Below the pieces are notes generated by a model. The model did not search any database and was not told where the DNA came from. It worked only from the letters and a program-made list of their open reading frames with translations. Below are positions 34,476 through 42,926 of a stretch of DNA of 64,000 nucleotides, one piece after another. Each line of letters opens with the position of its first letter. The stretch's first letter is position 1. Where the stretch lies: assembly GCF_000422565.1 (NCBI RefSeq), contig NZ_AUMA01000009.1:1-64000 (forward strand). Reading direction: 5' to 3'. The stretch comes from Desulfovibrio aminophilus DSM 12254 (GTDB lineage: Bacteria > Desulfobacterota > Desulfovibrionia > Desulfovibrionales > Desulfovibrionaceae). The translations under genes and the position numbers were made by a program.

Positions 34476-37400
34476 GTGCTCGAGTTTCTCGGCAAGAAGA
34501 AAACCTGCCGTCTCCTGGCCCAGACCGAGGGCCAGCACGTGGAGATGCACGCCCGCTTCCGGGCCTTTCTCACCCACAACTACGACGCCTTGTCCGCCCT
34601 GGCCGCCCTGGAACAGGTCTACCACTCCGGCAGCCCCTTCGGCATGGCCCAGGTGCGCAAGCTCTATGACGGGCTGGCCGCCTCGGTGCGCGACATGGCC
34701 GAGGCCCTGAACGTCCTGGCCCACGGCCGCTACGCCGCCCTGGCCGGGGCCCTGGAGCGCATCGACGCCGAGGCCCGGGCCGTCCTGGAAACCCGGGCCC
34801 TGCCGCCGGACTGCCCCCTGATTCTGCCCCTGGAGGCCGTCGGAGCCGCGCAGATTCCCTTCATCGGAGCCAAGGCGGGCAATCTGGCCCGCCTGGGCAA
34901 CGAGCTGGGCGTGCCCGTGCCGCGCGGCTTCGCCGTCACGGCCCGGGCTTTCGAGCTGTTCCTGGACAGCGCCGGGCTCTCCGAAAAGATCGCCGGGCTG
35001 CTGGACGGCCTCGACCAGGAGGCCCCGCGGGCCCTGGAAACCACCTGCCGCGACATCCGCGCCCTGATCCTCGCCGCCGACCTGCCTCCGGAACTGGCCC
35101 GGGAGGTGAACGCGGCCTACGCCGCCCTGGAAGCCCGCACCCGGCCCGGGGTATTCGTGGCCGTGCGCAGCAGCGCCGTGGGCGAGGACACCGAGGCCTC
35201 CTTCGCGGGCCAGTACGCCACGGTCCTCGGCGTGGACCGGGCCGGGTTGGCCGCGGCCTACAAGACCGTGGCCGCCAGCAAATACACCCCGCACGCCCTG
35301 CTCTACCGCACCCGCCACGGCCTGGAGGACCGCGACGCGCCCATGTGCGTGGCGGTCATCGAGATGATCGACGCGGCCGCCGCCGGGGTGGCCTACACCC
35401 GCGACCCGGGCGCGCCCGGGGCCGAGACGTTCCGCGTGGCCGGGATCTGGGGCCTGGGCGAACCCCTGGTGGGCGGCGAGGTTTCGGCCGACACCTTCAT
35501 CCTGGACCGCCGGGGCGGCGGAGTGCTGCGCGCCGAGATCGCGCGCAAGGAACGCCGTCTGGTCTGCGTCCCCGGGGGCGGCGCCCGCATGGAGGACGTG
35601 CCCGAGGAACTGCGGCGGGCCCCGGTGCTGGACTCGGACCGGCTGGCCGAACTCCTGGGCCACGGCCTGGCCCTGGAACATTTCTTCGGCGGCCCGCAGG
35701 ATATGGAGTGGGCCGTCGGCCAGGACGGACGGCTGGTGCTCCTGCAATGCCGCCCCCTGGGCCTGGAGTCCGAGGAGCCCGAGGCCGGGGAGGTGGCCCG
35801 CGACCTGGAGCCGCTGCTCACGGGCGGACAGACCGCCTCGCGCGGGGCGGCCTCGGGCCGGGTCTTCCTGGCCGACGGCCGGGATCTCGCGGGCCTGCCG
35901 GAGAACGCCATCCTCGTGGTCCGCACCACCAATCCGGCTTACGCCGCCCTGGCCGGGCGCATCCGGGGGCTGGTGGCCGAGGTGGGCAGCGCGGCCAGCC
36001 ACCTGGCCTCGGTGTTGCGTGAATTCGGGGTGCCCGCCCTGGTGGACGTCGCCGGAGCGACGGCATCGCTACCCGAGGAAGAGCTGGTGACGCTGGACGC
36101 CGACGGCCGACGAATCCTGCCCGGCGAGGTCTCCGAAGTGTTGGCCGCCCGGACCCGCCGCCGCGCTTTGGCCTTCGAGACTCCGGCCCACCGCCGCCTG
36201 CGCGCCCTGCTGGACCACATCTCGCCGCTGCATCTCACCGACCCGCACGCCCCGGAGTTCACCCCGGACGGCTGCCGGACCCTGCACGACGTGATCCGTT
36301 TCGCCCATGAGAAGATCATGAAGGTCGTCTTCGACCTCTCCGGCGCGGCCGCTGGAACCCAGGCCGCCAAGCTCACGGCGGCCGTGCCCCTGGACATCCG
36401 CGTGGTGGACCTGGGCGGGGGCCTGCGGCCCGGACTGAGCACCTGCGACACCGTGCGGCCCGAGGACATCGTCTCGCGCCCCATGCGCGCGGTCTGGCGC
36501 GGCTTCATGCACCCGGGCATCACCTGGTCCGGGGCCGTGAACTTGGACCTGCGCAACCTCTTCACCCTCTTCGCCTCCTCGGCCGCCGGACTGTCCGGGC
36601 CCGACGCCCCGGGCGGCGAGAGCTTCGCCGTGCTGGCCGCCGACTACCTCAACTTCAACGCCAAGTTCGGCTACCATTTCGCCAACGTGGACAGCATCTG
36701 CGGCGACGACCCGGCCCTCAACTACGTCACCGTGCAATTCGCGGGCGGCGCGGGCAACTATCTGGGCAAGTCCCTGCGGGTGAATTTCCTGGCGGGAGTG
36801 CTCACGCGCCTCGGTTTTACCGTGCATCTTTCCGGCGAACTGCTGGAGGCCTCGCTCCCAGGCCTTCCCGCCGAGGACATGGAGCGGGCCCTGGACCAGC
36901 TCGGACGGCTCCTGGCCTCCAGCCGCCTGTTGGATGTGGCCATCTCCCGCCAGGCCCAGGTGGAGCCCATGGTCGAGGCCTTCTTCAACGAGGACTACGA
37001 CTTCCTGGACCGGGCCACGGCGGTCCGGCTGCCCGGTTTCCACGCCGTGCTCGGCCGCTGGAGCCGCGTCGAGGACGAGGGCCGGGTCTGGGTGGAGCAG
37101 GACGGTTCGGCCTGGATGCCGCGCCTGTCCGCCGGGTTGTCCGGCTTCCTGACGCGGCTGGTGGGCCCGCGCTACCAGGAGTTCCTGGACACCATCGGGG
37201 CCTACCACTACTTCCCGCTGGCCGTGGCCAAGGGTGCGGAGATGGCGGACGGCCGCCTCGAGGTTCTGGTCCGGCCCCTGTCCGGGGTGGTGGACCGCGC
37301 CGGAGGCATGGCCTTCGGCCTGCGCAACCTGGGGAACTACTTCGTCTTCAGGATCAACGCCGTGGAGAACAACGTGGTCTTCTCGGAGTTCGTGAACAGC

Positions 37401-37637
37401 CGCCGCCACATCCGGGCCATGCGCCACCTGCCGCTGGAGAGCGGCCGGACCTACGCCCTGGCCGTGGAGGTCGGAGACTCGCGCATGCGCGGTTTCGTGG
37501 ATGGGAAGCCGGTGCTGGAATACGACGCGAGCCGCCGGGTGCGCGGCCACGTGGGGCTCTGGACCAAGGCCGACTCCGTGACCCGCTTCGCCGCCCTGGT
37601 CCAGGAGACGGCCTCGGACCGCAAGACGCTCTGCTAG
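34476..37637 (+). CDS. PEP-synthase-like ATP-grasp / phosphohistidine protein with C-terminal LamG-like domain
   Basis: A 1053-residue protein starting at GTG. Residues 1-110 are helical and unrecognised. Residues about 120-430 are a PPDK / PEP-synthase nucleotide-binding domain (GAKAGNLARLGNELGVPVPRG, VRSSAVGEDTEASFAGQYAT, QDMEWAVGQDGRLVLLQCRP). Residues about 450-540 are the swivelling phosphohistidine domain, likely H509 in GSAASHLASVLREFGVPAL. The PEP/pyruvate TIM barrel expected next is not seen. Instead about 380 unrecognised residues follow, then a concanavalin-like beta domain (about 926-1045; FRINAVENNVVFSEF, DGKPVLEYDASRRVRGHVGL). There is no signal peptide. It probably phosphorylates an unknown substrate rather than pyruvate. 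Confidence 0.7.
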   Translation: MLEFLGKKKTCRLLAQTEGQHVEMHARFRAFLTHNYDALSALAALEQVYHSGSPFGMAQVRKLYDGLAASVRDMAEALNVLAHGRYAALAGALERIDAEARAVLETRALPPDCPLILPLEAVGAAQIPFIGAKAGNLARLGNELGVPVPRGFAVTARAFELFLDSAGLSEKIAGLLDGLDQEAPRALETTCRDIRALILAADLPPELAREVNAAYAALEARTRPGVFVAVRSSAVGEDTEASFAGQYATVLGVDRAGLAAAYKTVAASKYTPHALLYRTRHGLEDRDAPMCVAVIEMIDAAAAGVAYTRDPGAPGAETFRVAGIWGLGEPLVGGEVSADTFILDRRGGGVLRAEIARKERRLVCVPGGGARMEDVPEELRRAPVLDSDRLAELLGHGLALEHFFGGPQDMEWAVGQDGRLVLLQCRPLGLESEEPEAGEVARDLEPLLTGGQTASRGAASGRVFLADGRDLAGLPENAILVVRTTNPAYAALAGRIRGLVAEVGSAASHLASVLREFGVPALVDVAGATASLPEEELVTLDADGRRILPGEVSEVLAARTRRRALAFETPAHRRLRALLDHISPLHLTDPHAPEFTPDGCRTLHDVIRFAHEKIMKVVFDLSGAAAGTQAAKLTAAVPLDIRVVDLGGGLRPGLSTCDTVRPEDIVSRPMRAVWRGFMHPGITWSGAVNLDLRNLFTLFASSAAGLSGPDAPGGESFAVLAADYLNFNAKFGYHFANVDSICGDDPALNYVTVQFAGGAGNYLGKSLRVNFLAGVLTRLGFTVHLSGELLEASLPGLPAEDMERALDQLGRLLASSRLLDVAISRQAQVEPMVEAFFNEDYDFLDRATAVRLPGFHAVLGRWSRVEDEGRVWVEQDGSAWMPRLSAGLSGFLTRLVGPRYQEFLDTIGAYHYFPLAVAKGAEMADGRLEVLVRPLSGVVDRAGGMAFGLRNLGNYFVFRINAVENNVVFSEFVNSRRHIRAMRHLPLESGRTYALAVEVGDSRMRGFVDGKPVLEYDASRRVRGHVGLWTKADSVTRFAALVQETASDRKTLC

Positions 37638-37957
37638 GCGGGGTCGCCGGGCCAGCGGGCCGCCAGCACCCGGCGATGGAGCACCACGGGCTCGGACTCG
37701 ATGCCGTAGGCCTCGTCGCCCGGGTAGAGCCGGGCCCGCTCGGGGTCGTCGCCCGCGAAGGCGCGGATGGCGTCCATGGACTCCCAATAGGTGACCAGGG
37801 TGATGACCAGCCCTTCCGGCGCGTCCCGCTCCAGGATCTGATGGCCCAGGAAACCCGGCAGGGACTCGGCGTCGCGGACACCGGTGCGGTCCAGATGAAG
37901 AAGAAACCCCTCGCGCCGGTCGCGGGGGCATCGGCAGCTCCATTCCCGGGCGATCAC
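37634..37957 (-). CDS. Antibiotic-biosynthesis-monooxygenase-fold small protein
   Basis: A 107-residue protein starting at GTG (VIAREWSCRCPRDRREGFLL). The pattern of a short strand, a helix, GFLGHQILERDAPEGLVITLVTYW and SMDAIRAFAGDDPERARLYP is that of dimeric alpha+beta barrel (ABM) proteins. These range from heme or quinol oxygenases to structural dimers. No catalytic residues can be assigned. It overlaps by 4 bp both the upstream C_GCAxxG_C_C gene (GTGA coupling) and the convergent PEP-synthase-like gene. Confidence 0.7.
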   Translation of the reverse strand: MIAREWSCRCPRDRREGFLLHLDRTGVRDAESLPGFLGHQILERDAPEGLVITLVTYWESMDAIRAFAGDDPERARLYPGDEAYGIESEPVVLHRRVLAARWPGDPA

Positions 37958-38409
37958 GGCCGGCCCCCTTGTCCGGCGTCGTCCAGGGCCTCCAAGGCCA
38001 GACGAACGGCCAGGGCCACGCACTCCAGGCAGGTTTCGCGCATGTTGCCGTCCTTGTAGCGCGCCTGCCCCTCGGGGGTGCGGAAGTCGCAACCGATGAT
38101 CTCGTAGCAGTTGGTGGAGCCGTAGGCGGCCGTGAAGCCCTCGATGAGGTGCTGGGTCGGGGCGTAGGCCAGATCCAGGAGTTCCCGCTCGGGCCGGTCG
38201 CGGCCGACGAACAGGCTCAGGGCCAGGATGCCGCCGGTCACGGCCCCGCACGTCCCGCAGGTGCGCGCGAGGCCGGAACAAAAGGCCGTGGCCAGGCGTG
38301 GAATGAGAGGCGACTCCAGGCCCTTGGCCCGGGTCACGGCCAGGAGCACGCTTTCGGCGCAGAGCCAGCCTTCCTGCATGAGTTGGCGGGCGTTGCGTTC
38401 CACAGTCAC
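37954..38409 (-). CDS. C_GCAxxG_C_C family redox-type protein (copy 1)
   Basis: A 151-residue helical protein. Ordered cysteines match the family name: C17 in GWLCAESVLLAV, CSGLARTCGTCGAVTGGILALSL, NCYEIIGCDF, and CLECVALAVRLALEAL near the end. The CGAVTGG element is the GCAxxG-like core. The family is common in anaerobes and is often linked to redox, thiol or membrane oxidoreductase genes, but its reaction is not established. It forms a coupled pair with the ABM-fold gene downstream. A second member lies at 47719-48234. Confidence 0.8.
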   Translation of the reverse strand: MTVERNARQLMQEGWLCAESVLLAVTRAKGLESPLIPRLATAFCSGLARTCGTCGAVTGGILALSLFVGRDRPERELLDLAYAPTQHLIEGFTAAYGSTNCYEIIGCDFRTPEGQARYKDGNMRETCLECVALAVRLALEALDDAGQGGRP

Positions 38410-38430
38410 GGGACACCTCCGTCTGGTTGC

Positions 38431-38460
38431 AAAAAAAAACCCCGGCCATCTGGCCGGGGC
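38431..38460 (-). terminator. Rho-independent terminator of rpmB
   Basis: A perfect GC-rich hairpin (GCCCCGGCCA / TGGCCGGGGT) followed, reading leftwards, by nine T residues. It lies 26 bp after the L28 stop and isolates rpmB from the C_GCAxxG_C_C gene downstream. Confidence 0.92.
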
Positions 38461-38486
38461 TCACGTACACTGGCTCGCGGCCGGAA

Positions 38487-38702
38487 TTATTCGGTCTCGG
38501 CGGTGCGCTTGGCCGGCTTGACCACCGCGCCGGAACGGATGCAACGGGTGCAGGCGCTCACGGTCATGACCTGGCCGTTGGGGGCCTGATGGCGCACTTT
38601 CTGAAGGTTGGGCAGAAAGCGGCGCTTGCTTTTGTTGTTGGCGTGGCTCACATTGTTGCCGGACTGGGGAATCTTGCCGCAAATATCGCAAATCTGGGAC
38701 AT
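38487..38702 (-). CDS. rpmB: 50S ribosomal protein L28 (zinc-type)
   Basis: A 71-residue ribosomal protein starting [20 protein letters not shown]. It has L28 hallmarks [16 protein letters not shown] and [14 protein letters not shown]. The two C-x2-C pairs (CDIC and CTRC) make it the C+ form that can bind zinc. Encoded alone, divergent from the DUF177-rpmF run, with its own promoter and a strong terminator. GAGGAGG ribosome site precedes the start. Confidence 0.97.
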   Translation of the reverse strand: MSQICDICGKIPQSGNNVSHANNKSKRRFLPNLQKVRHQAPNGQVMTVSACTRCIRSGAVVKPAKRTAETE

Positions 38703-38782
38703 GGTGGCCTCCTCGCGCGCGTGGCGTCGTTCTTCGTCTTCAGGCCCCGGCCGGAGAGGGCTCCAGGCGGCGGGGAAGGGAC

Positions 38783-38811
38783 TCTTTACCTCCTCTCCAG
38801 GCAAAACGCAA
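38783..38811 (-). promoter_or_regulatory. Candidate rpmB promoter
   Basis: On the minus strand: TTGCGT (38806-38811), 17-bp spacer, TAAAGA (38783-38788), about 80 bp upstream of the L28 start. Confidence 0.5.
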
Positions 38812-38822
38812 GGGCTTTTTTC

Positions 38823-38851
38823 TTGACAAGGACCACCGGCTCGGCTAGGGG
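38823..38851 (+). promoter_or_regulatory. Candidate promoter for the DUF177-rpmF-plsX-fab run
   Basis: Consensus TTGACA (38823-38828), 17-bp spacer and a weak -10 TAGGGG (38846-38851), 19 bp before the DUF177 start codon. It faces away from the rpmB promoter in a shared divergent region. Confidence 0.5.
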
Positions 38852-38870
38852 GGTCGGTTGCGAGGGGTAT

Positions 38871-39392
38871 ATGTCCAAGATTTGGGTGGAACTGGCCGAC
38901 ATCCCGGCTGAAGGCCGGGTCTTTTCTTTTGAGGACCAGGGGTTCTGGCAGGAATCCCTGCGGACCTGCGTCCTCTCCGCGACCATCGCCGCGCCCCTGC
39001 GCGCGGAGGTCACGGTTCTGCCGGACGAGCGGGGCGCGCTCGTGCGCGGAACCCTGCGCGGCTCCGTCGTTCTGCCCTGTGACCGCTGCTCCGAGGATTG
39101 CGAACAGACCGTGGACGAGGAGTTCGAGGTTTACGAGGAACTGCCCGCCGAGGGCGGCGAGTCCGCCGAGGAGTCCCGCGTGGTCGAGGAGGACGGAGTC
39201 CAGCGCCTGAATCTGGGCGCGGTGCTCTGGGAGCAGTTCGTCCTGGCCCTGCCGCCCAAACCGCTCTGCCGCGAGGACTGCAAGGGCCTGTGCCCCCGCT
39301 GCGGCGGCAACCGCAACTTCCAGGAATGCGACTGCGCCGAGGGCGGCAACGACCCGCGCCTGTCGGTCTTCCGCAATCTGAAGATTTCCTAG
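38871..39392 (+). CDS. DUF177 (YceD) family protein
   Basis: A 173-residue YceD-family protein that in bacteria is almost always encoded just ahead of rpmF. In E. coli and plants relatives are linked to 23S rRNA or large-subunit biogenesis. Visible features are [20 protein letters not shown] with two C-x2-C-like pairs, an acidic central stretch, and a C-terminal Cys cluster ([15 protein letters not shown] followed by CDC). The gap to rpmF is 64 bp. First gene of the rpmF / fatty-acid / rib run. Confidence 0.88.
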   Translation: MSKIWVELADIPAEGRVFSFEDQGFWQESLRTCVLSATIAAPLRAEVTVLPDERGALVRGTLRGSVVLPCDRCSEDCEQTVDEEFEVYEELPAEGGESAEESRVVEEDGVQRLNLGAVLWEQFVLALPPKPLCREDCKGLCPRCGGNRNFQECDCAEGGNDPRLSVFRNLKIS

Positions 39393-39456
39393 CCCTCGGG
39401 TAATCATTGCCCCCGGGACCGAATCGCGATATTCTCAACCTTGAGGAGAAAATGCC

Positions 39457-39639
39457 ATGGCTCAGCCGAAAAAGAAGACCTCTCAGTCCCGGCGCAACAT
39501 GCGTCGCTCCCACGACCACGTGGCCGTTCCCAACGTCATCTACTGCGAGTGCGGCGAACCCACCCTGTCCCATCGCGCCTGTTCCGTGTGCGGCACCTAC
39601 AAGGGCCGCAAGGTGACGCCCGACGGTGATGCTCAGTAA
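39457..39639 (+). CDS. rpmF: 50S ribosomal protein L32 (zinc-type)
   Basis: A 60-residue protein, MAQPKKKTSQSRRNMRRSHD at the start and a four-cysteine zinc ribbon (YCECGE...CSVCGTYKGR) at the end, so the C+ form. Standard length. GAGGAG ribosome site. Its end overlaps the start of plsX by 11-14 bp, consistent with the conserved rpmF-plsX-fab arrangement. Confidence 0.97.
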   Translation: MAQPKKKTSQSRRNMRRSHDHVAVPNVIYCECGEPTLSHRACSVCGTYKGRKVTPDGDAQ

Positions 39640-40672
39640 GACGCCACGCATCGCCGTCGACGCCATGGGCGGCGATTTCGGACCCCGCGTCAACGTTCCG
39701 GCCGCCGTGCGCGCGGCCGAGCAGGGCGCGTCGATCATCCTGGTCGGCGACGAGGCTCAGATCCGGGACGAACTCTCGCGCTGCAAGACCGAGGGTCTGG
39801 ACATCCATGTCGTCCACGCCTCCCAGGTGGTGGGCATGGACGAAAAACCTTCCGAGGCCCTGCGCCGCAAGAAGGATTCCTCCATCCAGGTGGCCTGCCG
39901 TCTGGTCAAGGAAGGCCAGGCCGACGGCGTGGTCAGCGCGGGCAACTCCGGCGCGGTGGTGGCCTGCGGCATGTTCACCGTCGGCCGCATCGCGGGCATC
40001 GACCGGCCCGCCCTGGCCGGGATCATGCCCACGGAAAAGCGCCCCTGCATCCTCATCGATGTGGGCGCCAACGTGGACTCCAAGGCCTTCCACCTGGCCC
40101 AGTTCGCCATCATGGCGGACGTGCTGGCCCGCGACGTGCTGGGCGTGCCCAAGCCGCGGGTCGGGCTCCTGTCCATCGGCGAAGAGGAAGGCAAGGGCAA
40201 TTCCGTGGTCAAGGAGGCCTTCGACCTCCTGCGCAAGTCCTCCATCAACTTCATCGGCAACGCCGAGGGCCGGGACATCTTCGCGGGCAACTACGACGTG
40301 GTGGTCTGCGACGGGTTCGTGGGCAACGTGGCCCTCAAGCTTTCCGAGGGTCTGGCCCGCAGCTTCGGCAACCTGCTCAAGGGCGAACTCAAGCGAGGGC
40401 TGCTGTCCAAGCTGGGCACGCTGCTCTCCCTGGGAGCCCTGACCCGCTTCGCCAAGCTCGTGGACTACGCCGAATACGGCGGGGCCCCGCTCCTGGGGCT
40501 CAAAGGCATCGTCATCGTCTGCCATGGCGCGAGCAACGTGAAGGCCATCACCAACGCCATCCGCATGGGCTCCACCTTCACCGCCAACCGGGCGCACCAA
40601 CACATCGAGCGGGATCTCGAGGCCAACAGCGAGATCGCCCGCTTCGGCCGGCCGTCCGCCAAGGCGTCGTAA
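39629..40672 (+). CDS. plsX: Phosphate acyltransferase PlsX
   Basis: A 347-residue peripheral membrane enzyme converting acyl-ACP to acyl-phosphate for phospholipid synthesis. Signatures: IAVDAMGGDFGPRVNVPAAV, SSIQVACRLVKEGQADGVVSAGNSGAVVA, GMFTVGRIAGIDRPALAGIMP, DVGANVDSKAFHLAQFA, GLLSIGEEEGKGN, DVVVCDGFVGNVALK. Two adjacent starts exist, GTG 39626 and ATG 39629; the ATG is preferred. The start lies inside the end of rpmF. Confidence 0.95.
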   Translation: MLSKTPRIAVDAMGGDFGPRVNVPAAVRAAEQGASIILVGDEAQIRDELSRCKTEGLDIHVVHASQVVGMDEKPSEALRRKKDSSIQVACRLVKEGQADGVVSAGNSGAVVACGMFTVGRIAGIDRPALAGIMPTEKRPCILIDVGANVDSKAFHLAQFAIMADVLARDVLGVPKPRVGLLSIGEEEGKGNSVVKEAFDLLRKSSINFIGNAEGRDIFAGNYDVVVCDGFVGNVALKLSEGLARSFGNLLKGELKRGLLSKLGTLLSLGALTRFAKLVDYAEYGGAPLLGLKGIVIVCHGASNVKAITNAIRMGSTFTANRAHQHIERDLEANSEIARFGRPSAKAS

Positions 40673-40712
40673 CGCGAGCACGGTCCGGGCCGCCGGCCCC
40701 ACAGGAGTCGCC

Positions 40713-41696
40713 ATGACCAAGAGCTACATCCGTGGACTGGGCTTTCACGTCCCCGAACATATTCTGACCAACGCCGACTTCGAGCGCATGGTGGACACCT
40801 CCGACGAGTGGATCACCAGCCGCACCGGCATCAGGCAGCGCCACGTGGCCCAGGGCGAAACCTGCTCCGAGCTGGCCCAACACGCCTCCCTCCAGGCCCT
40901 GGAAAAGGCGGGCATGTCGGCCGAAGAGCTGTCGCACATCCTGGTGGCCACCTTCACCCCGGATGCCTACATCCCCTCGGCGGCCTGCACCCTGCAGCAC
41001 CGTCTGGGCCTGTCCGGCCGCTACGCCGCCGACCTCTACGCCGCCTGCTCCGGCTACCTCTACGCCCTGGAGACGGCCCGCTCCCTGGTGGCCCTGCACC
41101 CCGAAGCCAACGTCCTGACGCTCGGCAGCGAGGTCATCTCCTCGCGCACGGACTACACCGACCGGGGCACCTGCGTGCTCTTCGGCGACGGCGCCGGCGC
41201 GGCCATCGTCTCCGGCGCCCCGGGCCATGACAGCGCCGAGATCCTGGACGTGATCCTCTCCTCGGACGGGGCCCTGGGGAACCTGCTGGCCGTGCGCGGC
41301 GGCGGTTCGGCCTTCCCCTACAAGCCGGGCGACACCATCCGGCGCGACTTCTTCGTCGAGATGCAGGGCCGGGAAGTCTTCCGCCACGCGGTGCGCTCCA
41401 TGCTCTCGGTGAGCGCTGAGATTCTCGAACGCAACGGCCTGACCCCGGACGAGGTGGACGTCTTCATCCCGCACCAGGCCAACCTGCGCATCATTGAGGC
41501 CGTGGGCGACAAGGTCGGCGTGCCCCGCGAGCGCATCTTCATCAACGTGGACCGCTACGGCAACACCTCGGCGGCGGCCGTGGCCATCGCCCTGGCCGAG
41601 GCCCGGATCACCGGCTTCATCAAGAACGGCGACCTGGTCCTGCTGACCGCCTTCGGCGGCGGCTTCACCTGGGGCGCGGTGCTGTTGCGCTTCTAG
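40713..41696 (+). CDS. fabH: 3-oxoacyl-ACP synthase III (initiating condensation)
   Basis: A 327-residue KAS III enzyme condensing an acyl-CoA starter with malonyl-ACP. The active-site Cys is in DLYAACSGYLYALE, with the His in FIPHQANLRIIEAV and the Asn in YGNTSAAAVAIAL. N-terminal TSDEWITSRTGIRQRH is typical. Good CAGGAG ribosome site. Normal length and position between plsX and fabG. Confidence 0.96.
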   Translation: MTKSYIRGLGFHVPEHILTNADFERMVDTSDEWITSRTGIRQRHVAQGETCSELAQHASLQALEKAGMSAEELSHILVATFTPDAYIPSAACTLQHRLGLSGRYAADLYAACSGYLYALETARSLVALHPEANVLTLGSEVISSRTDYTDRGTCVLFGDGAGAAIVSGAPGHDSAEILDVILSSDGALGNLLAVRGGGSAFPYKPGDTIRRDFFVEMQGREVFRHAVRSMLSVSAEILERNGLTPDEVDVFIPHQANLRIIEAVGDKVGVPRERIFINVDRYGNTSAAAVAIALAEARITGFIKNGDLVLLTAFGGGFTWGAVLLRF

Positions 41697-41780
41697 CGCG
41701 CGTCCTCGCGGCGGTTTGCAGTCCGGGAATTTTTCGGATATTCGAACGCAGTCCGAGCGCACTGAACAAAGGATGAAAGC

Positions 41781-42524
41781 ATGAGCGAACTTTCCCGCGT
41801 CGCCCTGGTCACGGGAGGCTCACGCGGCATCGGCCGCGCGGTCGCCGAACGTCTGGCCCGCGACGGCTTCGCCGTGTACCTCACCTATGTCTCCCGGCCC
41901 GAGGAGGCCGAAAAGACCGTGGCCGCCATCGCCGAATCCGGGGGCACGGCCAGGGCCTTCCGCGTGGACTCCGGCGACTCCGCCGCCGTGGCCGCCTTTT
42001 TCGCAGAGGAGATCAAGGACAAGGTCGAACTGGAAGTGCTCGTGAACAACGCGGGCATCACCCGGGACGGTCCGCTCATCCGCATGAAGGACGAGGACTA
42101 CGACAAGGTTCTGGCCGTGAATCTGCGCGGCTGCTTCATCTTCCTGCGCGAGGCGGCCAAGATCATGATCCGTCGACGCGCGGGCCGGATCATCAACATG
42201 GCATCCGTGGCCGGGCAGATGGGCAACGCCTACCAGGCCAACTACTCCTCGGCCAAGGCCGGGCTCATCGGCCTGACCAAGTCCGCAGCCCTGGAACTGG
42301 CCCCCCGCAACGTCCTGGTCAACGCCGTGGCTCCCGGCTACGTGGACACGGAGATGACCGCCGTGCTGCGCGAGGACGTGATCCAGGAGATCATCAACGC
42401 CGTGCCTCTCAAGCGCTCCGCCACGCCCTGGGAAATCGCCTCCGCGGTCTCCTTCCTCGCCGGGCCGGACGCCACCTACATCACCGGACAGGTCCTCGCC
42501 GTCAACGGCGGCCTGTATATGTAA
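41781..42524 (+). CDS. fabG: 3-oxoacyl-ACP reductase
   Basis: A 247-residue short-chain dehydrogenase reducing 3-oxoacyl-ACP with NADPH. Cofactor loop VTGGSRGIGRAVAERL, NNAGITRDGPLIRMK, catalytic Ser in NMASVAGQMGN, Tyr-x3-Lys as YSSAKAG, and C-terminal ITGQVLAVNGGLYM. The 84-bp gap after fabH contains a short AT-rich hairpin but no clear terminator, so the run probably continues through. Confidence 0.95.
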   Translation: MSELSRVALVTGGSRGIGRAVAERLARDGFAVYLTYVSRPEEAEKTVAAIAESGGTARAFRVDSGDSAAVAAFFAEEIKDKVELEVLVNNAGITRDGPLIRMKDEDYDKVLAVNLRGCFIFLREAAKIMIRRRAGRIINMASVAGQMGNAYQANYSSAKAGLIGLTKSAALELAPRNVLVNAVAPGYVDTEMTAVLREDVIQEIINAVPLKRSATPWEIASAVSFLAGPDATYITGQVLAVNGGLYM

Positions 42525-42563
42525 TCTGGCGATAACACAGCATATTCACATCTGGAGGGAAAT

Positions 42564-42797
42564 ATGTCCATTGCCGAGAAAGTGAAGGGGATCATTGTCG
42601 ACCAACTGGGCGTCTCCGCCGACGAAGTCAAGCCCGAAGCCTCCTTCGTGGAAGACCTGGGCGCCGACTCCCTGGACCTCACCGAGCTGATCATGGCCAT
42701 CGAGGAAGAGTTCGACATCGAGATCGATGACGAGGACGCCCAGAAGATCGTCAAGGTCAAGGACGCCATCGACTACATCGAGAAGAACAAAAAGTAG
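42564..42797 (+). CDS. acpP: Acyl carrier protein
   Basis: A 77-residue acidic four-helix protein. The phosphopantetheine attachment serine is in [18 protein letters not shown], the standard ACP motif. Strong GGAGGG ribosome site, as expected for an abundant protein. Placed between fabG and fabF as in most bacteria. Confidence 0.97.
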   Translation: MSIAEKVKGIIVDQLGVSADEVKPEASFVEDLGADSLDLTELIMAIEEEFDIEIDDEDAQKIVKVKDAIDYIEKNKK

Positions 42798-42926
42798 AAC
42801 GGCCGAGGCCGTCACCGCCGCCGCCAGGGATGGGCGTCTTATGCCCGGGCCGGGCGTAAGGCGCTCCTCCATTTCATTCCTTTTGGACGCGCGCCCGGCG
42901 AAAGCCCAAGCAACCCAGGATCATCC

